This document shows positions 13,701 through 28,700 of a stretch of DNA of 64,000 nucleotides, in pieces. The first letter of the stretch is position 1; every line of letters starts with the position of its first letter. The position numbers were made by a program, and so were the translations under genes. The stretch is from Trochalopteron elliotii (Eukaryota > Chordata > Aves > Passeriformes > Leiothrichidae): positions 6,973,662-7,037,661 of the forward strand of contig JANPWX010000097.1 of the NCBI GenBank assembly GCA_024734555.1, in the 5' to 3' direction. The notes beneath the pieces are model-generated. The model did no database searches, was not told the origin of the DNA, and saw only the letters and a program-made list of their open reading frames with translations.

Positions 13701-16700
13701 AATTCTAAAAAGTTCTAAAGCAAACAGAAAAATATAATGTATAGAAACAATGTGTGCACGTTTGGCATGTCTACACTTAAAGTCAGTGCAAAGCAGGTGG
13801 GGTGTTGTTTTGGGGGGTTTTGTTTAGTCAGGTTTTATTTGTTTTTAAAAAAAAGTTCTAACTTTCCTTAAGTGCTCTCCTCTGATATACTTTTCTGTTA
13901 CAAAAGATCCTATATTCTAGAATATCTAAGGCATGAATCAATCTGCCACAGATTTATTGCAATTCATGTAACTAAGCAAATACATACAAGTGTTTCTCAC
14001 ATAAAGTTATTTTTACCTTGTTTTAACAAAGCGTCAGGCTTTGGTGAAGTTTCACTGATTTCCCGGACATCTTTTCTTGGCACAGAAACACTGGATAATT
14101 TAGAAAGTGTTAAAAAAATATATATTTTAAAGGTAAACTAACTATACAATACAAAGCCACCACTAAGATGATAATATACTTACTAAACATATATAACTAT
14201 ATGAAGTATATCTTGACAATTCTATAGTGTTAGTCTGGTACAGTACTAGTCAGTGGATTAAAACCAAAACTTTTACATTAAATTGATTAGACTATATGCA
14301 TTCACTGCATACTAAAGAAAGCACGCTACTTCCACAAACAGGTAGTTTCTGGAATATCTCATATATGTAATACTTTAAACCCTCACATTAATTTAACTTG
14401 GAACCCCACCTTGCTTATTAAAACATAAATGAGTATTAGCGTAAATTGTCAGTATGAAATCAAAGACTTCCAAATTCAAAGAATAAAGCACTTTCTGATT
14501 TTTACTCTGTCTATAACCAAGGAAGCAAATCTGAATTGCAGCTCTGGAGGACTGGGGGGGGTGGGTATGTGCTTGTGTGCACACATCTTGTGCGTGTTCC
14601 TTGGGTGATGAGCATTGATGCCTGAAAAACTATCAAATTGTAAAGCAATACCCTAGACTTAGTAAGTAATTAAACCACAACAAAACTGTTAAATATATCA
14701 ATATCCTTCCTGCAAAACATTCTGTTAAATTGAACCAAGCACAATAAATAAAAAATAAAATTCTGAATTAAAATTTTGAAATAAAACTGAAATCTAGAAA
14801 AAGAATTCTATTGTTTCGCGATTAAGAACACAAAGTTCTTTACTTTGTTGCAAATACCAGACAGTCTGGTTTTCTATATTTCTCTATCCTTTTTCCAACT
14901 TTAAGTAGCATTACAGTGCTTTGCAAGGAGCACGATAAAATGCAGTTGCAGTCTAGACTGAGATAAACATATGCCTTACTACCTTCAAACAAGAAAGAGG
15001 ATTTCTGTGTGTGCATGTGGTGTACGTGCAGGCATGCACACATCCCCACCGACCCTTCTGGAGCTGGATAAGCTTACAGCCACTTCCCTGAAAAGCACTG
15101 CTCTATTCCAACCACAGCAGGAAACAGTTTCAGACCATTCTTGAAGTCACATAATACTGCTGTGTGTGCCACAATTTTAACAATGAAATTGAAATTAAGA
15201 CAGATAGATTTATGCATCCCGTTATTTATAATGACGAAGTTCAAGACTAATTTCATTGCCATGTAGGCTGTTAACAGTTTTTCAAACATTAGAAAAATCT
15301 TGGCAGGAACTTACTGAGCTTACTGATGTTATTAATACTTTTCACCAACACATCTCATACTACATTTCACTGGAGGTAAAAATGTTGTTCAATTATTAAA
15401 CTCTACATTCCTACTCACAATTTGCCATCCTTGAATGAGCGAACAAGAATATTGTCTTTTTTCACCGCAATATCATCACTACAATCTGGACAAACCACCT
15501 GCAAAGATATCACAATTGCAATGTTTAGAGAGAAAAAGCTAAAACAGTAATAGTAAATACCAGTGCTTCTCTAAAAGCTTTTGTCCTCACTTCTCATGGG
15601 CAACCCTGAGATGAGAGCAAGTGAGATCCCTCAAATCTCAGGAGTGACCTCCTGAAATTACTGAATGCATGAGGTCACACTCACTCCTAGAGGGGATCTG
15701 ACGGCTGCTGCATAAGAACGGCATTCTGACAAAACGTCAAATCTGTCAGACCTCTACAGCATATTCTATTCCTCATCCTAAAAGGACAGAAATTTCAACA
15801 AGTGCTGCCACCTGACTTAGAGACTTCTTCAGAAAACTTCTGGAATTGGCAAGGATGTGATCACACACAGTGTCAAAACCAAAAGCTAACAGGACTTATG
15901 AAATGCAATTTTATGAGGGAACACTTACAAGTCATTTGCCTACGAGAGAAGAGCACCTCAAGTACAAGTATTATGACAGGCTCTTTAACTCAAGAAGTAG
16001 ACTAATCAAGTCTAGCACTGAGACAACATATTAATTATTTGTTGCAATTTTAAAAGCTATTTAATGACAGCAAATGACTGCAGCCCTAAGTTAGCCTGGG
16101 TAAATAGCTCTTCTCTTTTACACCAACTTTTGCCTTTCAGTCCTAATCTTCCACCAAATACAAAGACACTAAATGGCAAAAGTTGTTTTTTTCCCCTCCT
16201 TACATAGGTCACTGCCTATGCAGCATTTTAGGAGCTGAAGTCAAAATCTCCAAGTGATGTGGAAGTAAACATACATATCACAAAGCATAGGCTAAATATG
16301 CTCCTCAAGACAAATAAAATTTAACAGACCAAGTTTCAACATTCAATGCATTCTACGGTCTACAAAAAAATTACTTTAGAAAACTACAGCTTTCTAACTG
16401 AAATTAAGCTTGAGTTATAGTTTGCAATGTCAGGGTAGAAGACAATGATTATCATCCTCTATTTTAAACTGACAAGTGCAAACTCCTAGCTCTTTAAAGA
16501 TGGAGAAAGGCTCTTCAGGCTTTAGCTACTGGTTTTCTAGAAGCATCAAGATCTTAGTAATCAGAAATCCATTCAGAGGTTGGAAAACAGCTTACCATAA
16601 CCTCATCTAGTGCCTTTACATCAAGCAACATCACGTCAATTTTGCCTGAATCAAGTTTTCTCAATTTCCTTGCAAAACAAACTCCACTGGAGTCATAGGA

Positions 16701-19700
16701 GGATGAAAGAGATGATCCTATGTAAACTCAATTTTCTGAAAATGCTGCAGGCAGATTTCCTCACTGCACCTTTCAAAAGCCTTTAAGTACACATTAAAAC
16801 TAAGCAATGCTATAAGGCTTACTAAATCACACTCTCTGACATAAGGAGCAACTGTCAGACCCTTTTACAATTCCAGTTAGTCATTGTACTCATCCCTTCC
16901 CCACAGACTAACAAAACCAAGCAAACAAACAAACAAAATCACCACCAACCCAAACATGCATGCAGGATTAAAACAACGTAGTCAATCACTGAGTCCTCAG
17001 AATAATTTTTACCAAATTTAGTCTTCTACAGTTTTAAATTTATAAGTGAAATCTTAATAATAATCTTAATAATCTATCTGGTTATAGGCCTGATATCCAA
17101 AGCTTAATTGTTACTTGTGGTAAAGGTTTAGACTAATCCCTGAACTTGTTTTCACGTAATAAATTGCATGATGTCCTTCCTCTGTGCTTATACACAAAGT
17201 ATATATACATAGTATCCTTAATAAGACATAATGCTGAGATACACATTCTTCAGCACATTAAACCTGGATTTTCATTCCATTATTCAGGTAATTACCATAA
17301 TACAAAGTTAAAGCAAAATCTATCAGTAATAAGATAAGATTACTTTGTTGATACAGTAGAGGTAACCTGCTTAAAACGTAAAAAAACCAAGAGGCATAGC
17401 TACTGGGGAGAAGATTATAACAAAGAAAACCAAGCCAAACCAAAAAAGGCAGCTACTTGAGGTATAAATCTATCATTTGGCACAACTCTTCTGATTAAAT
17501 GCAGAACAATGTTTGTTTGCAGAGCTATAAACCTGATTACTAAAGTAAGAGTTAATCTAGGATAAGCTATTTCAGAGTTAACAAGCTTCACCCTCAAACT
17601 TTATCCCCCTACTGCTTTTAATTTGTTGCAGGAAGCTTTCCATGAAGAAGAAGCTATTCCAATCTTCAAAAGAAAGCCAAGGAAATAATTGTGTATCCTT
17701 AGTGCATCTTTGGAGCAGAAGCAACAATTCAGCTCCTCTTTAAGATGTGACCCAGGGCTGTCCTGAGCAGCACTACAGCAGTCACAAGCAAACTCAACCC
17801 CTCTCAGAGAGCGCGCCATGGAAACTGGTATCTCATGGCCATGACCAGAAAGGCAAACCCAGCAATGTGACATAAAACTGCTCCAGCCAGTTTCACTGAC
17901 CACTCCTGAGTGAGCTGTGAGGCAGCTGATACTGCATCATCTTGATGACAGCTTTCAGCAAAGAAACATCTCAATTTCTCTTGTTTATCACTGGAAACTT
18001 CTCTTAAAGCTATCTGCTGTAAACATGGTATCTCCTTGCTGTACATTCTGCCCTCTCCCTTGTAAAAAACACTTCAGGGACTCCTTCTCTTCCACAAACT
18101 TCCCCAAAAGAATTCCTCCTGGAAAGCTGCTGGACTGCATTACAAAACACAGCAGGTGACAAGCAGAAAGCTGCAATTGAGAGCTATTGCACGTACTAGG
18201 AGGAGTTAAATATTACTGTATGGCATCGTTTCAAAAGCAGAGCACAAGTCTCCCTGAAATGAGATAAATGTGTTAAGCTTTCATTGCCAAGAAGAATTAA
18301 GCAAACATTTACCATTAAAAATAAAATTAAAATTACAAAGCGTGGTACTAGAAGGTACCACATATAGAAATATATTAATTTCCAAATATATAAATCAGTG
18401 AGTCTACATGCAGTCACTACTAGACTAGCTGTGATATTTTTCTAGAAGTTTCTTTCTTAAAAAGTGTCTTTAAGACAGAATAAAGGAAGAAAAAACACTG
18501 GTACCAAAAGGCACAATTCAATTTTGAAATAAATTTGTCGATTTTCCACTATCTACCATAGTGACCAAGGGAAAAAAAAAATTTATTATCCAATGCATTT
18601 ATACTGCATGTTGAAAAATCATGTCTATGTAATCACTAAACTTCCCTTCCCTTCCCTCTGTACTTTATATTTCCTTCCTTGATAAAACTCAGTAATTTGG
18701 AAAATTGACATGCAATGGCCTAGGAAAAAAGCCCTGAAATTCTAGTCCAATAGTACTGAACACATTGCTGAGCTAGAATTAAGTCAACAAGCTCTGGCTG
18801 TCTGGAAAAACTACAGCCATGTTAGCAATCCCTTTTTTTTTAAACAAACATATCTAGATGTATTTCCTTTGACTGTTATTGTACAGTCCAATGTGAAAAA
18901 AGACACTAAGTTTAATAAAAAACACCTTAATGAAATAAACCCACATCTTTCTTTGATGTCTAGAAAATGATAAAAGCTGTACAAAATTATAATAAAGATG
19001 AGACTCTTACCAAAGCTGGAAACCACAGAGCTTTCTTTTTATCCACACTGAAGCAGTCCACACACACAACTTTTCCTAGTAACTCATCACTTTGTTTCCT
19101 ATCATCTTCATCTTCATCGCTGGAAGAGGATGAAGATTCCTCTTCAGGACTAAAAAACAGAAAGACTTAAAAATCAACTACTCAAAACCAGCTTATTGTA
19201 ATTACAGGAGATCCAAAGCTAATTATCAAAGAGGCATAAATAATACTGTATTCAAATTCCTGTTAGGTGTTTTGGCATAAAAATTAATAAAGTATTTATA
19301 ATTATATTATAGTAACAATTTAAACATCACAAACTCAGAAATGAACATTTACTAGTAATACTTGTAAAATCCAAACAAAACGCCACCATGCACCCATATG
19401 GAGGAAGAGAAATGCATTGTCAGGGTATTTAAAGTGAAACCATTCTGCCCTACATAAACACTGTTTAAAAATACTGTTGCCGTTGTAGTTTTGGACCAAT
19501 GTTAAGCTAAACTGTTTTGGCTTTCCCTCTTAATCTCTCTGTGCTTTTACTTTAACAAACCCACAGAATAGAAAGCTATTTTGAGAGAGGACAAATCTCT
19601 GAAGAAGAAACATCAGATACAAAGATGAATAGCAAAGAGAAAGTCTATTTATCCTTAAACAGTTCTTTAAAGATGCGCAGTGAAGCATTTCTGTGACTGT

Positions 19701-22700
19701 TTCAATTTCACACTGAATGAAGTGTTGGAATGTAAGTAGGTGGGCCAAGGTGCAAATGCATTTTCATTTAAAAGGGTTCAGGCTCATTGTTCTGACTGTT
19801 CAAGTACAAAGTTACACCTGGTTTTAACCATATGAGGAGTCTAGAAGTACAAACTAGTCCAACTAAAATTACTTGTAACAAAAGAACCCCCATCAAACCC
19901 TCTCTTACTGCTCTCTATGTATCTTTTCTTAATAGTCACTTCAAAAGTTAGTCTTCAAAAAATACACAGCATCTTCGATAAGCACAACCACCATTACTTT
20001 AAAAGCTATCTTCCATTTGTCACATAACTGCTTTTGAGTACAAAATTCAGTATTAACAAAAAACTCAGAGTTACCGTTTGTGTAACAGAAGGCAACTGAT
20101 GTACAGTTTAAGGAGAATTTCTTTTTCTCCACCTTCAATTTATGTTATTTCTAGTGATGATAATTGTTTTGGCTTAGCATTCCTTTGGTTTATTTTTTTT
20201 CCTCAACTTTTTTTTTTTTTTAAAGTAATGGTTTCTTTTAGAATAGATGAAAGTCTTTCAGGCTGCTTTCTGGGGCTCAATAATCTCTTGTAGGATGAGA
20301 AAAAAAGTCAAAGACTAAAGAAAAAGACAGAACTATTTTGAAAAGACTACTTCCTAACTCAAATTGCACAAATACTGGCATAAGTGTCTTTAAACTCAGT
20401 TAACTCTGGATCAACTGTAAGATAAAGACAAGTGTGTTGCTTCTGACATAATAATGTCCTGCACAACCCAGTAAGAGACACCAAGGATGCAACAATCACA
20501 TTTTCTGTGGTAATGCCAGCTGTTTTCAGCTTTCTCCTTCACTACCTCACAAATTAGTACCTCAACAATTTTATGAGTAAATTTATAGCTCCTCCACATA
20601 TACAGGGCAATATTTATTCCAAGCTACTAAAAAGTGCAAAAAGGTAATCCAACCAAGCAAAAAAACCACTACACCTAAAAATTTTAAGCAAACAAGTAAA
20701 AAAACCCCGCATAAATACACACACACAAAAAAACCTCACAACCCACCCACAAACAACGAAGAATAGGCATTGGACTATGTAACACTGGTTTATCAAGACC
20801 ACAGCTAGCAACAATTTTGGCACCTAAGAAATCCTGAACTTTGTTTTTATATCAGTAAGTTTTGTTGCAAACTATACTGAAAAGCAGTGGGAAGAAACTG
20901 TTGCACAGGAAGTTCCACCTGGATATGAGGAAGAAGTTCACTGTGCAGGTGACAGAGCACTGGAACACACTGCCCAGAGAGTTGTGAAGTCTCCCTCACG
21001 GGAGATCTTAAAGAACCATTTGGACACAATCCTGTGCCAGGTGCTCTGGGATGACCCTGCTTGAGCAGGGAGCTTGGAGCAGATGCCCCACTGTGGTCCC
21101 TTCCAAACTGACCCATTCTGTAATTCAGTAATACTGTTCATCTACTTCAAAAAGCCCTTCAGAGACCCTGTATTGAGAAACCAAAGGTCTACAGGAGGAC
21201 TTTGGGACCTTCCACAAAGACTTCCTATCAGCTGGACAAAGACTGCATTGTAATTATTTTTCCTTGAGTTCAACACATTTGCAACACTGCAAAGGTGTTT
21301 GTCAATATAATTTAACATCAGATTTCCATTTGGAATGTCACTGGTTTTTTTTAACCAAGAAAAAGCTCTTGCCTATACCTAGTACTATTTTAAATAATAA
21401 TTACATGAAGACTTGAAATGCTTGCATGCAACACTAGACATGAACCTGACTTTCAAACTGAATGCCAAACAACATTTTTCATCCAGCCTCCAGTTTTTTT
21501 TAATAAAAGAAGCCTGAACATACAAATAATAAAACTTGACACACACTGAAAGCTTCAGAATTGATTAGACACAGCACAGATGTCAAAATATTTAACTTAC
21601 ATATGATTGGATCTCCTTCCCCTGTTTGTTTTCTTTCCTATAACAGGAGTCCCAAAGTGTTCAGGATTAGTGAGTGGAAGCTGATCTAAAGTCTGTTGAA
21701 ATGAAAAAACACAAATGCATATACATAAGAAAAACCTGACGTAAGTTACTCTCCAAACCACCTGCTTCACTGAAGCATTTTTTGTCAATAGAGACTTTCT
21801 CATTACAAAAGAAATACAGAAGTACATTATATATGTCATACTTAGATTTTAAGAAAGGAATGTGTTTTGTTTTGCAGTTTTTTCAACACTTTCTCTGTAC
21901 CTCTGAATAATTAACTTTTGTCAAATACACACAGACAATTCTTTCCAGAAGTCCTGCCTTTGGACCATCAAAACACAGAGAAGTAAGTATCAGGTATTCT
22001 GCTCACCTTGCATATTCCACCTCTATACCAGATTAATTTTCTGCCTATCCTCTGATTAGACTAAATACTGAATCATCTATTTTAAAATGAACAAAGGTCC
22101 ACTTTGAAATGAAACAGCAAGATCACTCAACGGCAGCAAACATGACAACTTAATTGTATTTTTTGTTAGTAGTTCATACTTTGATATATGAGAGAGATTC
22201 TAAAACAATTTTAAAGAGGCTGCTATATTGATAATTGGGAGGGTGCTAATTGATGCTTTATCAGCACCAAAACAAAAACAGAGGGAGAGAAAGAACTTTC
22301 CCTCTTCAGAAAGAATCCTTCAATAGAAGGAATTCACAGACATGCAGTATCCTCTCTCCTTAAGCCTCTGTTACCTGTTTAAATGACAACCATTCCAGAT
22401 TTGAAGACTCCTGGTACACAGTAATTTTTTGTACAGCCACTTGTTACTGTTCTTTGAAAGAAGGCAGAAAGCCTTTCAAATTAAATATAGTCCTCTGACT
22501 TCAACTTCGTTGTCATGTATGAATTTTTCAATGTGTAACACCGACAAGCATCTCGAAAGTACTCTGTCTCAGAGAGAATTGATTCAGGGACAATAAAACT
22601 GGCTTTGTAGAATCTAAAAATAAATGCATGACTACTTCTGAGCGTGGTGGACATCCTAAAAGATTCTACACCACACACTTGGGAAGCAATATCAGAACAA

Positions 22701-25700
22701 GACAACTGTGAGGCACTGGCCTAATTACAAAAGAAATTTGAGATGCAATTTTCCCTGCTGAGTAGCTGTGCAATCATAAGGTAATTATTAGAAATGTACA
22801 ACATGTTTCATTCAGAGCTGGTGACAGTGAATTGCAAACCAGTGACTTCCGGCAAAACATCAAAAGCTTAGATGATAAAAAAAGATGATAGAATAAGAAG
22901 TACCAGTCATCTGAAGGTTTCTTTGAATCTCACAAAATAATCCGAATTGCTCTAATTCAGCCAAATGGGTCACAAAGTATAAATTTGTAGACCAAAATTT
23001 TCAAACCATATACTCTATGGTAATACTCCTGAAACCTCATTAAAATAGTATTTATGGAACAGAAGAAGTCTAATCTTCAGTTGTGCTGATCACTAATAAC
23101 AAAGAACTAATTGAAGGAATACTACAATCTTTAAAATTATAGCATTTCTATCTGAATCTAGATTTAGGCATCTAATTAGGATCCCGCCTTTACATATGTT
23201 TAATCCTGATTTAGAATTCTAGAAGGTACCAGAATCTTCCCAAGAATGCAGCACGTAAACAACAAACTCGGTTGACTGCAATAACAGCACACTTACGTAG
23301 AGCAAAGAAAAAACATCTTCAGTAGCTGTCCAATAAACAAACATGTTTACATAAATATGCCCATCCATCCAGATTGTCTTACATAATATGGAAGAATAAC
23401 CCTCTTTCTGAAATTCCAGTTATTTGTAATGTGCTACAAATGTTTACACACTTTAATGAGCCAGCTTCAAAATACTGGTAGCTGTTGTCAAATAAAAAAG
23501 TAAAAGCAACTTATTACTGGCCATTTAAAAGAAAAGCATCTATATTTCATCAATTATTACAAACTGGATTTGACCACCAAAAATGCAGCAGAACACTACT
23601 ATGAGGAAACATGTACATTAGTTTTTTATGTTATAAATTATATTACATTTTATGTTACAAGTATACTGTGATTTCTTTTCATGACTAATACTTACAGATA
23701 TTTTTTATACAATGCAAAAGCAGCTGTGTGATCTACAAACTATCCATAATATAAAAATGAAAAATATTTTGTTTCTTAACTTACACAGTTTGGTGAAATC
23801 TAACTGTATTTCTTGTTTTTAAAAAAGAATAAGCCAGACCCAGTGGACTGCACTTTGCGTAACCCCCATTTTTAGTACCATGGATACACATAACATATTA
23901 AAACCTGAGGTAATAAAAATATCACTTTAAAATTTTTCTAAATAAAAAGTTGTAATATAAAAACTCTTCAATTACCTCACTCTCAGCAAAATGTCTTTCT
24001 CCTTTTAAACACAGGGAAGAGCGTCTCAGAGTCTTCTCGTCACCATCATCAAATACTGTCACACCATATAAGAAGCAAGGAAAGAAAACATTTCTTTTTA
24101 AGTCAGGATATTAATAAGCAATTCATTTACATGTCAGAAAGAATGGGATATATATTCCTGTAGTCAACCCTTAGAACAATCCTATGTCCATATAAAGCTG
24201 CAGTAAAGATCCAGTAAAGCATTTCACAGATCGACCAAATACAAATAGCAATACATAAGCTGCTCTCCCACCATAGCTACTTTACATTTGCATACCTTGA
24301 GTAATCAGTAGTTGGGCAGACAATTCATGGTGTCATGAAATTAACATTTTTCTAACATTCAAAAACTATTTTTCTAACATTTAAAATTTTTAAAGAATTT
24401 ATTTACACAAGTCCTGTGATATTCAAGTGGAAGCTCTGCTTACCATGGAGAAACATAAATGGGTATTTATAGAAAAAAAGCTGCAATTTAACATTATATG
24501 GAAGCCCAACATTTTTCTGTACTGACTTCATGCAACTACGCTACAGAACAACAGTGATATCATCCTAAGGAAGACTACAATAGTCAAAGTGCTGACAATC
24601 ATCAAAACCAGCTCTACTGTCAGAACTGTGGAGCTCCCAGTTTCTAAACTTTTTGCTATCACTAGGTCAACTGGAAACAAGTTCATAATACAGTTCATTC
24701 AGCTACATACATTGTCCTTTAGAATCCTGACATGCACTGTGCACATTTAAGATAGGGTCTTCAGAACCTAATTAACTGGCCACATAAAAGGGAAGCTTTT
24801 GTCAAGTCTTCTGCAGGTACTTAACCGATGAAAACCTGGTGATAAATTTTAACTCTTAGGCTTTGCACTAAGAGTTCAGTGAGACAAGAATATATCGTTT
24901 CTCCCCACTTGAGCAGTGATAATAATTATATTCTTGCTCCCTCATAGCAGTGACCTTGAAGACTTTCGTGGGCACAGAAACAACCCCAAGATAACATTAA
25001 AATATTACATTTAAAAAAAAAGTTTCAGCAACTTCTTAACATGCCTCTTTCACCTTCATTTAAACATCCTTTTTTATCCATCAACAGATCAAAGTAATAG
25101 TGTTAGAAAAATGGCTGCTGACCAGCAAGATTAGAGAGATTAATTTTAACCATTTCCTGTTTTCAGATGGAGGGTGCTCTACTCTTCAACGTTTACTAAC
25201 TCAAATAAAAATATACAAAAAGCAACAAGGTATATCAAAATTCTTGACTAATATTTACTTGAAATTAAAGAACGTTTTTATCTAGTTCTGAGAATTTCTC
25301 ACCCCCATATAAAATTGAGTACTCTTGATGAAGAAACTTCCCCTTGTAACAACAATTCCCCAGCTTGTATTATAGACTACAGTAATTGTTGAACACTGTT
25401 CAACTGTGATAAAGTATCAGTTGGAGATGCACATCTGTCCTTCAACACTTGTTGAAAAGTATCAATGCCCAGAAGTGCACACAAACCACGCAGATCTGGA
25501 ACTGCATCTCAAATGGTCAACACATAATTAAGCCCCCCTTTGTATAAGTGAAGCAGAAGTCAGCAGGTTCCTAATCCAGTTTGTGTTAATTAACAAAACA
25601 GTCTCCTTACATAATGAGAGATAAAAAAAAAAATCTATCCACTTCAAGAGATAAGCTGACTACAGCAGACGTAAACCTATCCAGAGCTAGGCAGGTAGCC

Positions 25701-28700
25701 ACATAATGTGTCCTATGTGGTAATCTGCTTGTGGCCTCTTCCCTGCCAGAGGGAATCTTAATCTTGTTCCCTAACATGAGTACTTTCAGAGGAAAAGCTT
25801 GACCTCCCTGAAAGACTTATGAGGCCAGCACGGCACATATGGCTTAATGAGTATGACATTCTGATCTATTGGAACATCCTGAAAACCATCTACTGAGCAG
25901 GCATCAGGAGTGTAAATATAATTAAAATCACATATTCTGAAACTGCAAGAGAAAAGCCAGGGAAGAAAACAGACAACTTAATGCAACCAAAACCACTTTG
26001 AATTCTGTGGAAAAGCATTGTAATGACAAAAAAAAGTGCAGAAGAGGATAAGATTACTTTTGAACGTGCATAGCTCTACATTTTTAGTAAAGCAAATAAT
26101 TCTGCAATTTTCTTCCCCCCTCCTCATAGTAAACACAGACTTTAAGAGACATTTATATGAACGACACAACAGTATCTAGTTACTAGGACTAAAATATCTT
26201 GAGCTCTCAGAGGATTTTTTACAGGGCAGGCAAAAACTAAGGACACTTAAGTATGTGTGTATGTATGGATATGCGTGTATGTATACAGACATAGGTATTT
26301 ACAGATGTATGCCTATTATATTTACAAGTTTTATGCATATATACACTTACATATATTTATCCACACACAGTGCCATACTAATTGGATTTTTATAAAATTT
26401 TAATTTTTTGTTGCTCTTTGGCAGGAAAGCAGTAGCACTAAAAAACCACACGTAAGCAAATTGATGTACGATTTCTATTCAGACACCTTACAAATACAAG
26501 ACACACAGGGATGCTCAAAGCAACTTTGCCCAAACTTCAGTGTCTCAAGAGGTCTCAAGCAGCCCTCAAAGGGTTATTCCTCTCCAGATACTGCTGCAGT
26601 GGCATATCTGGTCTTAAGTAACTTTTGGAAAGGTACTACTTCAGATGGATCTATGCCTTCACAAAGCTTTTAACCAAATCATAGCAATTTTATTCACAAA
26701 AACATTAACAGTGCAAATAATTAGATGCTTCTCAGCAAGTGCTAGGACAACATTAGGTAACTGCTAGTTAAGATGTGTGCCAGTTCTGGAATCTGGTAAA
26801 TGGCACCTATATCTTACAGTAGGAGTTTCACTCAGATCTGCAAAGTCATCACTGTCAGTAAAGGTAATTTTCATCTCATTCCACTCCTGACAAAGATTAT
26901 TCTAATCATCCACAGCTAGAGTCAATTCTCTATCAAACTGCACTACACTGCCAGCAGCTGTGCTGCTTTTACCTATTCTGCAAGGTCAACATGCTTTTGT
27001 CTGCTTTTATCTACAAAACACTAGAGTTGAGACTGAAACCCATACTTCTTCCTGTTTCCCAAGTTCAAGATTTTTGACAGACATCTCCTGTGACTGCAAC
27101 TCCGTGACATCTACCTTCAAAATTTAATCTGCATGGATTCCTATCCTACTCTTCTTGCTGAACTGCTAACCTCACACTTCCTTAGAAACATAGACATACA
27201 ACACAGTTCTAACACCAGCCATACCATTTGCTTCTTAAAAGCTCTCATATCTGATCCACTTCTGTATTAATTACCAAAACACTATCTATGTTAATTCTTG
27301 TCTTTGTACCTTATGTTTCACCCCATCCCAACCTAGTCTCATCTTTACTAATAGATTCTACTTCTCCAACAGGAAAACAAATATATTTATTCCACACTTA
27401 TCTATAAGGTCTTATCTAAATTTAGAGCTTTATGCCTTCTGAAATGACTATGACTAGGGAAAATAAAGTCCTTCCCTAGTTGTTGAACATCACTTCATTA
27501 ACAACAACCCATATCTCCAAAGAACTAAGTCTTGCTAAAGTTCTTTCAAGATCTAGTCTTCACCTTCCCATATATGCCCAGGAGAGGGCTATGTAGTTTC
27601 ACAAGAATGAATACATTTCCTGTATGTAAATTAAAAAAACCCTCCACCCTCTGTTTGCTAGAGTCCATGTATTATTGAACATCTGAAATATCACATTATA
27701 ACAAGCTATATGTATTTTAACGGCAGCTATTGTAAGGGCTAAGTCTGGGAGTGGGGAAGGTGTTGCAGCTTGTGTTTTAAAAGCATTTCTTTGTTTTTAT
27801 TTTTTAAGGACATGTGACAGCATACTTTGTTTTAGAATATTTAACAACAGTATATTAAATATCTAAAGAGCAGTTACCAGTTACAGAGCAATTCACTACG
27901 TATTTATTTGGCGTCCCAATTTCAGATTGTAAAGGGTGCAGTTTCTTATAAAAATCCAAAATAAATAGTTTATCTTCAAAGTTTTCATAAAAACTCTGAA
28001 TACCTAAGCATCTCAAAAAAATCTCTCTCACCATGCTTAGGACATGTCCAGGTCACAGGCTTATTTTTAAGTCATAAATTTTATTCAAATACATAAATTT
28101 TTCTCTTACCTACAGTATACCAACTTGCATCTGTTAATTTGTTGATAACTGCTTCCTGGTATGTTCCATCTGGATTCTTCACTTCCACAACAGTTCCTAC
28201 CTAAAATAGAGAACTCACTTAGCACTGGAAAGTTTCTAAAACAGGCAATGAAATCAACACTTTTGTGTTAGCAAACAGAGATAATTTCTAACCTATTCCA
28301 TGTCAAATATAAAATATTTTTCCAGTTTCACTTGAATATAACTTGTGTCCCTCCAACTTCTTTTTTCATTCCTTTAAAATAAGCCAACTAACTGAGCTGA
28401 TTATTTCCTGCCAGCAGGTGGGGAACAAGAACCAATTTGAGTGATGTCATTCTCTTGTATAAGAGCTTTCCCATCAAATCCTCCTGCCGAGTTCTCCAAA
28501 GGAACAGTGACAAAAAATCAGTGCCAGCCATACTTCTTAGCTTTAAGGCAAAAAGAATAGAGGCTTGCACCAGCCCGTGCTGCATCCCCTTTAACTACAA
28601 AGAAAAAAGCTAACATGAAGAATATACTGTCTCTAACTCTGCAGCATTCTCTCTTATGCTTTGTGATCCTATCTAGCCTGTGTTATATGTTGAATCTTCT